Part shown: one piece after another, positions 1-6,450 of the stretch
Layout: each line of letters opens with the position of its first letter
Position numbering within the stretch: the stretch's first letter is position 1
Source of the DNA: Marinilabiliales bacterium
Lineage (GTDB): Bacteria; Bacteroidota; Bacteroidia; Bacteroidales; UBA12077
Direction of reading: 5' to 3'
Assembly: GCA_002869305.1 (NCBI GenBank)
Contig: PKTC01000381.1
Location: forward strand, 1 to 6,586
DNA: 6,586 nucleotides
Translations under genes and position numbers: made by a program
Notes under the pieces: generated by a model
The model's database searches: none
What the model was told of the DNA's origin: nothing
What the model saw: only the letters and a program-made list of their open reading frames with translations

Positions 1-342
1 ACACCGGAAATAACATTTTTACAAAAAGGAGAATTAAAAATTTCAGGAAGATCTTTACCCGAGGACGTGCATAAATTTTATGACCCACTAATTGAATGGG
101 TTAAAAAGCTGGACGTGAAAATTGTAAAAGTAGATTTAAAGCTTGAATATTTGAATACTTCATCAACAAAAAAGCTTTTGAATCTTTTAATTGCACTGGA
201 TGAAAATTCTTCGATAATTGATATTAATGTTAATTGGTTTTATGAATTTGACGATCTTGAGATGGAAGATTTAGGAGAGATTTATAAGGACGAATTAACC
301 AGGATCAAATTTCACTTTATTGAAGGAGTGGATATCTTTTAA
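1..342 (+). CDS. SiaC-family (DUF1987) regulatory phosphoprotein, 5'-truncated by window edge
   Basis: The frame is open from the first base and gives 113 residues ending at TAA; the true start is upstream of the window. A GTG at 67 is internal, because recognisable family sequence (ISGRSLPEDV, visible residues 14-23) lies across it. Family hallmarks are that motif, then FYDPLIEW (26-33) and LEYLNTSSTK (48-57). In Pseudomonas aeruginosa SiaC, the Thr in the equivalent NTSS-type motif is phosphorylated by the kinase SiaB and dephosphorylated by the PP2C phosphatase SiaA. Unphosphorylated SiaC binds and activates the diguanylate cyclase SiaD. Here T53 is the likely phosphosite. Family members are usually about 120-130 residues, so perhaps 10-15 are missing. 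Partners (SiaB-like kinase, SpoIIE/PP2C phosphatase) are not in the window and could lie upstream. The family call is strong; the cellular role in this organism is inferred, and Bacteroidota homologues need not act on a cyclase. Confidence 0.85.
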   Translation, partial: TPEITFLQKGELKISGRSLPEDVHKFYDPLIEWVKKLDVKIVKVDLKLEYLNTSSTKKLLNLLIALDENSSIIDINVNWFYEFDDLEMEDLGEIYKDELTRIKFHFIEGVDIF

Positions 343-391
343 ACTAGTAAATTGTTTTTTAGAAATGTAATTTTGCTGTTATCATTTCCAG

Positions 392-416
392 CGATTTAAC
401 AAGCTAGTTATAATCG
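392..416 (+). terminator. Weak bulged hairpin, possible terminator between convergent genes
   Basis: CGATTTAAC (392-400) pairs with GTTA-AATCG (407-416) as a 9-bp stem with one bulged T (411) and a 6-base loop. It sits 50 bases after the SiaC-like stop and before the end of the convergent methyltransferase gene. The following bases are T-rich but do not form a clean U-tract, and the stem is AT-rich, so the terminator role is uncertain. Confidence 0.3.
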
Positions 417-431
417 TTATTCATTTAAATC

Positions 432-445
432 TAAGTTATAACTTA
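432..445. repeat. 14-bp perfect palindrome in convergent intergenic gap
   Basis: TAAGTTATAACTTA reads the same on both strands. It lies 38 bases beyond the stop of the RsmI-like gene and 90 bases after the SiaC-like stop. As RNA it could only form a 5-bp stem with a 4-base loop, so it is a poor terminator. A protein-binding site or chance AT-rich symmetry are both possible. No gene is visible elsewhere in 343-482. Confidence 0.4.
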
Positions 446-482
446 ACTTCTTGTCAATACTTCTCACTTGTGTTGATGCAGG

Positions 483-1190
483 TTAATATCTGTGAATCAG
501 AAATATAGTAGGTCTTTTGTTTAAGTTAGGAACTCCTTTTTTCCATTCCTTAACTGATTTAGTTTTTATAAATTCTTCTTCAAGAGTAATGTCCGTGGCA
601 ATACAAAGTCTTGTTTCAGCACTGCATGTTGTTATAATGTCGTCAAGCAAATGGTTATTACGATACGGTGTTTCAATAAATAATTGAGTTTGATTTTCTG
701 TTTGTGATTTCCACTCCAATTCTTTGATACGCTTAATTCTTTCGTGTTTTTGAATAGGCAGATAACCGACAAAAGCAAAACTCTGACCGTTTAACCCGGA
801 TGCCATAACCGATAATAGGATAGAAGAAGGTCCAACCAGTGGAACAACAGGAATATTTTTTTGATGAGCTAATGCTACAATGTCTGCTCCCGGGTCTGCA
901 ACTCCGGGAGTTCCAGCCTCTGAAATAATACCGATATTGTGGTTTTCTTTAATTGGGTTCAAATAGGAGTTGTAAGTTTCAGGTAATGAATGTTTATTTA
1001 ATTCGTAAAAAGTTAAATCATCAATTTTAGTTTTTATACCTGCTTTTATTAAATATCGACGTGCTGTTTTTATATTTTCAACAATATAATGATTGGTTGA
1101 GTTGATTATATCAACAACATACTTTGGTATTACATTTTCAACAGGGCTATCACCTAAAGTTGTTGGTATTAAATAAACTTTTGCGCTCAT
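483..1190 (-). CDS. RsmI-like SAM-dependent methyltransferase (tetrapyrrole methylase fold), short form
   Basis: The product is 235 residues from an ATG start. It has the TP_methylase (PF00590, COG0313) pattern of RsmI, which 2'-O-methylates C1402 of 16S rRNA. Visible motifs are VYLIPTTLGD (5-14), SEAGTPGVADPG (90-101, the SAM-binding loop region), PLVGPSS (117-123), GYLP (142-145), ETPYRN (173-178, where RsmI has EsTHR-type sequence) and a closing RPTIFLI strand (226-232). Escherichia coli RsmI is about 286 residues; this protein lacks its C-terminal extension. Bacteroidota commonly carry such a short form, often beside a canonical RsmI, so the exact substrate is open and no gene symbol is given. 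It lies 32 bases downstream of the kinase gene on the same strand and may be partly co-transcribed, but has its own -7-like box. There is no Shine-Dalgarno sequence, and no obvious functional link to the two-component genes. Confidence 0.85.
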   Translation of the reverse strand: MSAKVYLIPTTLGDSPVENVIPKYVVDIINSTNHYIVENIKTARRYLIKAGIKTKIDDLTFYELNKHSLPETYNSYLNPIKENHNIGIISEAGTPGVADPGADIVALAHQKNIPVVPLVGPSSILLSVMASGLNGQSFAFVGYLPIQKHERIKRIKELEWKSQTENQTQLFIETPYRNNHLLDDIITTCSAETRLCIATDITLEEEFIKTKSVKEWKKGVPNLNKRPTIFLIHRY

Positions 1191-1209
1191 ATTATCAATA
1201 GTTACAAAG

Positions 1210-1217
1210 CAAAGATA
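1210..1217 (-). promoter_or_regulatory. Candidate Bacteroidota -7 box for the RsmI-like gene
   Basis: On the minus strand the octamer TATCTTTG matches the Bacteroidota -7 consensus TAnnTTTG and ends 19 bases before the ATG at 1190. No TTG is visible 17-23 bases upstream, where the kinase coding end lies, so the -33 half is missing or degenerate. The same octamer occurs upstream of the response regulator. Confidence 0.4.
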
Positions 1218-1222
1218 TCGCT

Positions 1223-1912
1223 TTAATTTATTTCGGTTTTTAAAATAATTCTAATTTCGGTTCCTTCTTTATCAGAAGTTAATTCTATGATTCCCTTATG
1301 TGCGTGAATGATTTGTCTCGAAAAACTTAAACCAATACCGCTGCCACTTTCTTTTGTTGTATAAAAGGGCAGAAAGGCTTTTTTTACTACAGATGCACTC
1401 ATACCATTTCCATTATCTTTTAATACAAGAACAGCTTCATTAGGTAACTTTTTTGAACTAGTTTTTAATTGCTTAGCATTGGCTTCCAAACTATTCTTTA
1501 TTAGGTTAATTAAAACCATTTCAATTAATGATTTATCAGCCAATACCATTAATTGATTATCCATTTCAGATAAGTCTATATCAATTCTATCTTTATATGA
1601 ATTTTTAAACTCATTAAATACATCGAACAAATTAAGAGGAATTAACTCTGGAACTGGAATATCAAGAAATTCTCTGAATCTTACTATGAATTCTTGTAAG
1701 CTACTAATTCTGTTTTCTAGAAGATTGATTGCTCTAAAAGAATCAATTATATCTTCTTCATTTAGTTTAGATAAACTTTTAGCTTTATTTTGATCTAATA
1801 GACAATCTTTTAAAGCATCTAAACTGGTAGACATGGGTGTTAAGGTGTTTAATATTTCGTGCGATAAAACTTTAAGAATTCCATTCCACGATTGCAGCTC
1901 GTAATCGGTCAT
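1223..1912 (-). CDS. C-terminal half of the histidine kinase: HisKA and HATPase_c catalytic core
   Basis: There are 229 residues from the first ATG after the TAG, though the open frame extends up to 1969. The H-box is VLSHEILNTLTPM with the phosphoacceptor His at residue 18 (232 of the read-through protein). The N-box is NLIKNSLEA (Asn 140), the G1 box DNGNG (166-170), the F-box PFYTTK (182-187) and the G2 box GSGIGL (190-195). This is a complete, apparently functional kinase core, lacking membrane and PAS parts. The ATG sits only 17 codons before the His, so reinitiation there could in principle yield a soluble kinase. No Shine-Dalgarno sequence precedes it. The HEILNTLTP-type H-box resembles NtrY-like kinases that partner sigma-54 activators, in line with the regulator upstream. 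The natural start is most likely 2554, not 1912. Confidence 0.75.
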   Translation of the reverse strand: MTDYELQSWNGILKVLSHEILNTLTPMSTSLDALKDCLLDQNKAKSLSKLNEEDIIDSFRAINLLENRISSLQEFIVRFREFLDIPVPELIPLNLFDVFNEFKNSYKDRIDIDLSEMDNQLMVLADKSLIEMVLINLIKNSLEANAKQLKTSSKKLPNEAVLVLKDNGNGMSASVVKKAFLPFYTTKESGSGIGLSFSRQIIHAHKGIIELTSDKEGTEIRIILKTEIN

Positions 1913-1969
1913 TTCACGATCGATATCATGAAATGTATAAATCTTTAATAATTCAGAATCTTCTTTTAT

Positions 1970-2554
1970 CTAGGTGAAAGTTGCTAGAATACGTCGCGTT
2001 AAGTTATTTACATAAATATTAAAAATACGTTGTTCGCCAATTTGTAAATTTTCACATTCTTGAATTAATATTTCGGCCTTTATTTTAAATTCTTTTTTTG
2101 AATCATCCTCAATACCAATAATCTTTCGCAACGATTTATTAACCAGTTTAATTTCATTATTTGAATTAATTACAAGGATACCCGTTCCAACCCTGTCAAG
2201 AAGAACATTAATAAAATTCTGTTTTCTAATTTTTTCGTTTTCAATCTTTTTGAATTCTTCATTTATCAGGTGCATTTCTTTTGATAAATTTCCAAAAACA
2301 GGATCTATAAACTTTTCCGAGATATTAAGACTTGTGTTTTGTTCTCGCAAGTGAATAAGAAAATTTGCAACATCGCGATTTATTTTAGTTATATATTTAA
2401 TAAGTAAGAATATTTGAAAGATAAACAGGAGCACAATAAAAATAAATGTAAAGATCCATTCCATATTAGTCGCAAAGAACATCATTATAAGTGCTGTTGT
2501 AGCGATTAATATGGAACGAATAATAATTTGTAATATGAATTTATTGAATCTCAT
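1970..2554 (-). CDS. N-terminal half of the histidine kinase: membrane anchor and PAS domain
   Basis: The product is 194 residues. Two hydrophobic helices at about 10-28 and 33-54 are joined by only a few residues, so almost nothing is exposed outside the membrane and the signal is probably sensed in the membrane or cytoplasm. A charged, probably helical linker follows (about 56-112). Then comes a PAS-like domain starting near 114, with GTGILVINSNNEIKLVNKSL (123-142) as the typical PAS strand-turn-strand. The piece ends at TAG after LATFT, just before the phosphoacceptor domain. On its own it would be a membrane PAS protein without kinase activity. The ATG at 2554 lies inside the end of the regulator gene (stop at 2541). 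Confidence 0.75.
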   Translation of the reverse strand: MRFNKFILQIIIRSILIATTALIMMFFATNMEWIFTFIFIVLLFIFQIFLLIKYITKINRDVANFLIHLREQNTSLNISEKFIDPVFGNLSKEMHLINEEFKKIENEKIRKQNFINVLLDRVGTGILVINSNNEIKLVNKSLRKIIGIEDDSKKEFKIKAEILIQECENLQIGEQRIFNIYVNNLTRRILATFT

Positions 2555-3914
2555 ATTTGGAAATCTTAAAGTACAGTGTGGTTCTGGAAACGCCTAAGAA
2601 CTCAGCAGCCTTAGACATGTTACCTTTTGCTTCTACTATGGCTTTTCGAATGGCCATCTTTTCAAGTTCTACTAAATTCAATTCTTCATTATTGACATTC
2701 TGTTCTTTTAGCTTGGTAAATGTGAAATCGGACGTTGCAATGATACTTTTAGAAGATAATATTACAGCTCTTTCAATGGAGTGTTTTAACTCACGAATAT
2801 TACCGGGCCAACTGTAGTCATTTAGTTTCTTTTGCGCTTTTTCATCTATTTTTAAATCTTTTTTACCATATTTTCTAGCAAATGATTGTAAAAAATGTTT
2901 TGTGAATGTAGGAATATCATTTTTTCTCTCTCTTAGCGCAGGTAAATTTATTTCAACAGTATTTATTCTAAATAACAGATCTTCTCTAAATAGTTCCTTT
3001 TTTATAAGTTCTTTTATGGGTTTATTGGTTGCACAAATCAGCCTGAAGTTTACTTGGATAGGTTTGGTTGATCCTAATCTATATATTGTTTTGGTTTGTA
3101 AAACCGTTAAGAGTTTAGATTGAAGTTGCATGGGCAAATTACCAATTTCATCTAAAAACAAAGTGCCCTTTTGAGCAGCTTCAATTTTACCTATTTTATC
3201 TGATTTAGCGTCTGTAAATGCTCCTGAAATGTGTCCAAATAGCTCACTTTCAAATAAACTTTCTGGAAGTGCTGAAAGATCAACGGACATAAAGATTTGC
3301 TTACTTCGATTTGAGTTTTTATGAATTTGCCTTGCTACAACTTCTTTACCGGTACCGTTTTCTCCAAGGACCAAAACATTCGCGTCCGTTACAGCAACTT
3401 TTTTAATAAGTTGATCTACTTCTTTAATTTCTTTTGAAACTCCTTGTATAACTTGATTATTTTGTTCAATTAATTCATTTAAGACAGTATTTTGGTTTTT
3501 TAAATTAGATACCTCCCTTTGCGACTTACGCAGTTTTACTCCAGCCTTAATTGTGGTTAATAATTTTTGATTATCCCAGGGTTTTAATATAAAATCAAAA
3601 GCACCAAGTTTAATACCTTCAACGGCAAGTTCAACTTTCCCAAAAGCAGTAATAAGAATAATAATAGCTTCAGAATCTTGTTTTAAAATCTCTTTTAACC
3701 AATATAAACCTTCATTGCCAGAATGTTTCCCAGGTGTAAGGTTCATATCAAGTAAAATAATATCGTAGTTATTATTTGATAATAAGAAATTGAGATTATT
3801 AGTTGAAGAGCATGTTTCAATATACGAAAAATGTCTGCTAAGAAAAAGATCTACTGATTCAAGTATTTGTTTATTATCATCAATAATTAAAATATTTGCC
3901 TGGGTTAATGCCAC
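2541..3914 (-). CDS. Sigma-54-dependent response regulator, NtrC family
   Basis: The product is 457 residues with the full NtrC layout. The receiver domain (about 6-125) has acidic pair D12/D13, phosphoacceptor D56 (IILLDMNL), T89 and K111 (LKPW). A likely coiled-coil linker (about 128-158) follows. The AAA+ domain (about 160-385) has Walker A GENGTGK (184-190), the sigma-54 contact loop GAFTDA (231-236), Walker B TLFLDEIGNL (251-260), sensor I ATN (295-297), arginine-finger candidates R310 and R316, and WPGNIREL (369-376). A Fis-type HTH follows at 431-456 (GNMSKAAEFLGVSRTTLYFK). When phosphorylated it should bind enhancer DNA and drive open-complex formation by sigma-54 polymerase. The start is GTG; TGA lies four codons upstream and no ATG intervenes. 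The gene overlaps the kinase by 14 bases, so it is probably that kinase's partner, and it is divergent from the permease, its likely target. The loop reads GAFTDA, not GAFTGA, a variant often seen in Bacteroidota. Confidence 0.95.
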   Translation of the reverse strand: MALTQANILIIDDNKQILESVDLFLSRHFSYIETCSSTNNLNFLLSNNNYDIILLDMNLTPGKHSGNEGLYWLKEILKQDSEAIIILITAFGKVELAVEGIKLGAFDFILKPWDNQKLLTTIKAGVKLRKSQREVSNLKNQNTVLNELIEQNNQVIQGVSKEIKEVDQLIKKVAVTDANVLVLGENGTGKEVVARQIHKNSNRSKQIFMSVDLSALPESLFESELFGHISGAFTDAKSDKIGKIEAAQKGTLFLDEIGNLPMQLQSKLLTVLQTKTIYRLGSTKPIQVNFRLICATNKPIKELIKKELFREDLLFRINTVEINLPALRERKNDIPTFTKHFLQSFARKYGKKDLKIDEKAQKKLNDYSWPGNIRELKHSIERAVILSSKSIIATSDFTFTKLKEQNVNNEELNLVELEKMAIRKAIVEAKGNMSKAAEFLGVSRTTLYFKISKYEIQ

Positions 3915-3924
3915 TTTTTTTATT

Positions 3925-3958
3925 CAAAGATAACAGATTTGTTTGGCAACTGAACAAT
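3925..3958 (-). promoter_or_regulatory. Candidate housekeeping promoter of the regulator-kinase operon
   Basis: On the minus strand, TATCTTTG (3932-3925) matches the Bacteroidota -7 consensus TAnnTTTG. A TTG at 3957-3955 lies 22 bases upstream, inside the 17-23 base range described for Flavobacterium-type promoters. The -7 box ends only 10 bases before the GTG start, so the transcript would have a very short leader or none. The adjacent inverted repeat (3961-3979) begins just upstream of the -33 element, so a protein bound there could affect this promoter too. Confidence 0.45.
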
Positions 3959-3960
3959 AT

Positions 3961-3979
3961 GTGTTAAGATTCTTAACAC
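3961..3979. promoter_or_regulatory. Perfect 8-bp inverted repeat, candidate enhancer/operator for the NtrC-type regulator
   Basis: GTGTTAAG-ATT-CTTAACAC is a perfect dyad with a 3-base spacer in the divergent gap between the regulator and permease genes. Its two-fold symmetry suits the dimeric Fis-type HTH of an NtrC-family protein. Its centre (3970) is about 99 bases upstream of the start site predicted from the -24/-12-like element at 4043-4058, a typical enhancer distance. Binding by the neighbouring regulator is inferred, not shown. As RNA it could form a hairpin, but no T-run follows on either strand and it lies upstream of both genes, so a terminator is unlikely. Confidence 0.6.
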
Positions 3980-4042
3980 TTTTATAGCTAGATGTTACAT
4001 GCTCTTTTTGTAAGTTTCAAATATTCAACAACATAATCACTA

Positions 4043-4058
4043 TGGTACGTAGATTGGA
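4043..4058 (+). promoter_or_regulatory. Candidate sigma-54 (-24/-12) promoter of the permease gene
   Basis: TGGTACG-TAGA-TTGGA compares with the sigma-54 consensus TGGCACG-N4-TTGCW. The invariant GG of the -24 half is present with exact spacing, and two positions differ: C to T in the -24 half, and C to G in the -12 half. The second change hits the usually conserved GC, so activity is uncertain. Predicted transcription would start near 4069, leaving a leader of about 22 bases before the ATG at 4091. Confidence 0.45.
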
Positions 4059-4090
4059 TAGTAAGGTTAAAACCATTAATTTTATGAGTT

Positions 4091-6442
4091 ATGTTTAGAA
4101 ATTATTTAAAAGTCTTTTTCAGAAATACATCTAAAAATCCATTTTATTCAGCCATTAATATTTTGGGTTTAGCCATTGGATTGGCATGCAGCATCGTTGC
4201 TTTTCTATACATAAATAACGAGTTAAGTTATAATAAACAGTTTAATAATTACGATAAAATATATAGAATTGGAGCAGGAATAGAAAGAGAAACACGTCGA
4301 GATTCTTTCCCATTCACCTTGTATGATGTTGCTCCAGCTATTACCGAACAAATTCCTGAAGTTGAAGCAGCAGCCAGGTTTGTTACTTGGTACAGTAATT
4401 CATTAATTAAATTCAATGATGATTTCTTTCCTAATACTAATGTGATCATCTCAGATTCATCAATGATTGATGTATTTTCTTTCAAGGTAATTAAAGGTGA
4501 TAAATCAAATTTTCTAAAATCGCCGCATCAAATAGCAATTACTAAATCATTAGCTAATAAAATTTTTAAAGGTCAGAACCCATTACATCAAATGATCGAA
4601 TTTGAAGGCAAGAAATTGGAAGTAGCATGGATTATGGCTGATCCAAAAAATTCTATTATTGATTTTGATATGGTAGTAAATTTTAACTACACAGAAGAAC
4701 TGCTCGATTGGTTAATGTTTGATTGTCATACTTTTTTTAGGGCAAGTAGGGTGTTGACAAACATTGAGATTTCGAAGGTAAAAGCAGTTTCTAACCAAGT
4801 AATCTTATCTAAATTAAATGGAATGATTAATAAAGCCAGTGCACCTGTTCAACCTTTCAAAGACATATATTTAAGAAGTGATTTAGGAAGTGAAATAGGG
4901 CCTATTGGATCGCTAAGAACCATATATATATTTAGTTTTTTGGCGAGTATCATATTGTCAATTGCAGTTATCAATTATATAAATCTGCTCACGTCAAGAT
5001 CAGAGTATAGAAATAAAGAAGTGGGTATTAGAAAAGTTGTTGGTGCAAAGAAAAAAAATATACAGATTCAATTTTTAAGTGAATCAATTTTACTTTCTAT
5101 TTTAGCACTTTTCTTATCATTTGTGGTAACTGAATTTTTTACCTATTTGGTTAATGGGCGACTATTAATGAATCTGTCACTTTTCAGACAAAGTAGTATT
5201 CCAATAGTAATAATGTATTTTGTTGTTGCTTTAATAGTAGGAGTGATATCTGGTATTTATCCTTCATTCATAATGGCAGGTTTTAATCCTTTAAAAGTTA
5301 TAAAGGGTGTTTTTGAGACACATGGAAATTCAAATTTTTTAAAGGTTGTTTTGGTTATAGTTCAATTCTCTTTATCTACACTATTAATTATCACTATTTT
5401 TATCTTTAACTCACAAATAAATTATTTAAAAAACAAAGACTTAGGTTTTGATCATAAAGATTTAATTGTGCTTCCTAAATGCACAGAAACAATACAAAAA
5501 AATTATTCCAATATTAGGCAAGAATTGATTTCTTACCATAATATTAAAAATGTAGGGGCCTCTCAAACGTACCCCGGAAGACATGGAAGCGGACAATCGA
5601 TTAGAAAACTAACTGAAGATCCAAAAACCGCACAGCAAATTTCAGAGAATAGGGTACAAGATTATTATGTAGAAACCATGGGTATTGAAATTATTAAAGG
5701 AAGATCATTTAATCCTAATTTTGATGATACAAGGTCTATTTTATTGAATGAAACGGCTGCTAAAATGCTAAACGTAGAAGACCCAATTGGGTTAGAAGTT
5801 ATGACTAACAGAGAATCTGTAATTATTGGAGTTTTTAAAGATTATCATTATCTCTCAACTACAAGAGAAATAGAGGGCTTGTACTTATCAAATTATGCTG
5901 ATTGGTTTTATAATATGGAAATAAGAATAGCTCCTGAAGATAAGTTGGGAACCATGATGTACATCAAAAAAATTATTATGAATTACGATCCAGATTACTA
6001 TTGGAATTATTTCTTTCTTGATGACATACTTAAAAATCAATATAAATCAGAAGAGAGATTGTTTACTATGATCTTCTGGGGTTCTGCACTAGCAATAATA
6101 CTGTCAATTTTAGGATTATTTGCATTAACCTCTTATACAGTATCAAAACGATTTAAAGAAATAGGAATACGTAAGACTTTTGGTGCATCGGTAAATAGTA
6201 TAGTTCGAAAGTTGAACAGAGATATTGTTAAATGGGTTCTACTAACGAATATCATTGCCTGGCCGTTGGCTTATTTTATAATGAAAGATTGGCTACAAAA
6301 CTATCCTTACCGTGTCGACATTAATTGGGTCTATTTTATTATCGCTAGTGCTATAAGTTTATTAATAGCAATTGCTACAATATCCATTCAGGCTATTAAG
6401 GCCGCAAGAATGAATCCGGTTGATGCAATTAGATATGAATAA
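4091..6442 (+). CDS. MacB/FtsX-type ABC transporter permease, two-module form
   Basis: The product is 783 residues, a usual length for the Bacteroidota double-module form. It starts with the typical MFRNYLKVFFRN...NILGLAIGLA N-terminus, which fixes the start at 4091. Eight hydrophobic helices fall near 21-41, 277-300, 331-352, 371-395, 417-440, 659-682, 712-731 and 746-768. A MacB-type periplasmic core domain lies at about 42-275 and a second at about 441-655. Each FtsX domain carries the cytoplasmic signature: EVGIRKVVGAK (310-320) and EIGIRKTFGAS (690-700). The end AARMNPVDAIRYE is also typical. Such proteins lack an ATPase and need a separate MacB/LolD-like subunit; they act as mechanotransmission-type exporters or extracytoplasmic machines, with unknown substrate. 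No ATPase, adaptor or TolC gene is in the window. The gene is divergent from a sigma-54 regulator and preceded by a -24/-12-like element, so it is probably that system's target. No Shine-Dalgarno sequence is clear. Confidence 0.93.
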   Translation: MFRNYLKVFFRNTSKNPFYSAINILGLAIGLACSIVAFLYINNELSYNKQFNNYDKIYRIGAGIERETRRDSFPFTLYDVAPAITEQIPEVEAAARFVTWYSNSLIKFNDDFFPNTNVIISDSSMIDVFSFKVIKGDKSNFLKSPHQIAITKSLANKIFKGQNPLHQMIEFEGKKLEVAWIMADPKNSIIDFDMVVNFNYTEELLDWLMFDCHTFFRASRVLTNIEISKVKAVSNQVILSKLNGMINKASAPVQPFKDIYLRSDLGSEIGPIGSLRTIYIFSFLASIILSIAVINYINLLTSRSEYRNKEVGIRKVVGAKKKNIQIQFLSESILLSILALFLSFVVTEFFTYLVNGRLLMNLSLFRQSSIPIVIMYFVVALIVGVISGIYPSFIMAGFNPLKVIKGVFETHGNSNFLKVVLVIVQFSLSTLLIITIFIFNSQINYLKNKDLGFDHKDLIVLPKCTETIQKNYSNIRQELISYHNIKNVGASQTYPGRHGSGQSIRKLTEDPKTAQQISENRVQDYYVETMGIEIIKGRSFNPNFDDTRSILLNETAAKMLNVEDPIGLEVMTNRESVIIGVFKDYHYLSTTREIEGLYLSNYADWFYNMEIRIAPEDKLGTMMYIKKIIMNYDPDYYWNYFFLDDILKNQYKSEERLFTMIFWGSALAIILSILGLFALTSYTVSKRFKEIGIRKTFGASVNSIVRKLNRDIVKWVLLTNIIAWPLAYFIMKDWLQNYPYRVDINWVYFIIASAISLLIAIATISIQAIKAARMNPVDAIRYE

Positions 6443-6450
6443 TAAGAAAA

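Larger units (their letters stand above)
1223..2554 (-). pseudogene. Membrane sensor histidine kinase (NtrY-like) interrupted by an in-frame TAG
   Basis: Read through, this is one 443-codon gene: ATG at 2554, TAG at codon 195 (1970-1972), final TAA at 1225-1223. The two halves are in the same frame; the 19 codons between the TAG and the next ATG (1912) encode IKEDSELLKIYTFHDIDRE. That stretch matches what such kinases carry between the PAS domain and the H-box (a 'yk..sl.DI..El' type segment). Domain order is two membrane helices, linker, PAS, HisKA and HATPase_c. The start overlaps the response regulator stop by 14 bases (ATGAGATTCAATAA), which suggests translational coupling and a cognate pair. 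All ATPase motifs are intact and no frameshift is seen, so the lesion is a single codon. It could be a recent nonsense mutation, a sequence error, or a kinase made in two pieces or by readthrough. It is labelled pseudogene for the broken frame, without claiming that function is lost. Confidence 0.8.

Noticed and set aside
1970..1972. Genome-wide reassignment of TAG as a sense codon
   Set aside because: Other complete genes here end in TAA, and the partial gene at 6490-6586 appears to end at TAG directly before a terminator hairpin, so TAG still looks like a stop.
2557..3123. Plus-strand open frames within the response regulator gene
   Set aside because: They lie antisense to a strongly conserved NtrC-family gene and their translations show no recognisable family.
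3944..3960. Second possible -24/-12 element starting TGGCAAC on the plus strand
   Set aside because: The -24 half is fair, but at the required spacing there is AT instead of GC, and it would lie over 100 bases from the permease start and upstream of the dyad.
3992..4000. Short dyad ATGTTACAT near the permease promoter
   Set aside because: Only 4-bp arms around one base; this is expected by chance in AT-rich DNA.
4084..4098. Earlier ATG at 4084 as a start or leader peptide
   Set aside because: It is in another frame and stops after four codons (ATG AGT TAT GTT TAG). The family N-terminus fixes the start at 4091. A four-codon leader is not supported by other evidence.
4249..4485. Minus-strand 78-codon open frame inside the permease gene
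   Set aside because: It is antisense to conserved permease sequence, with no motif or plausible promoter.
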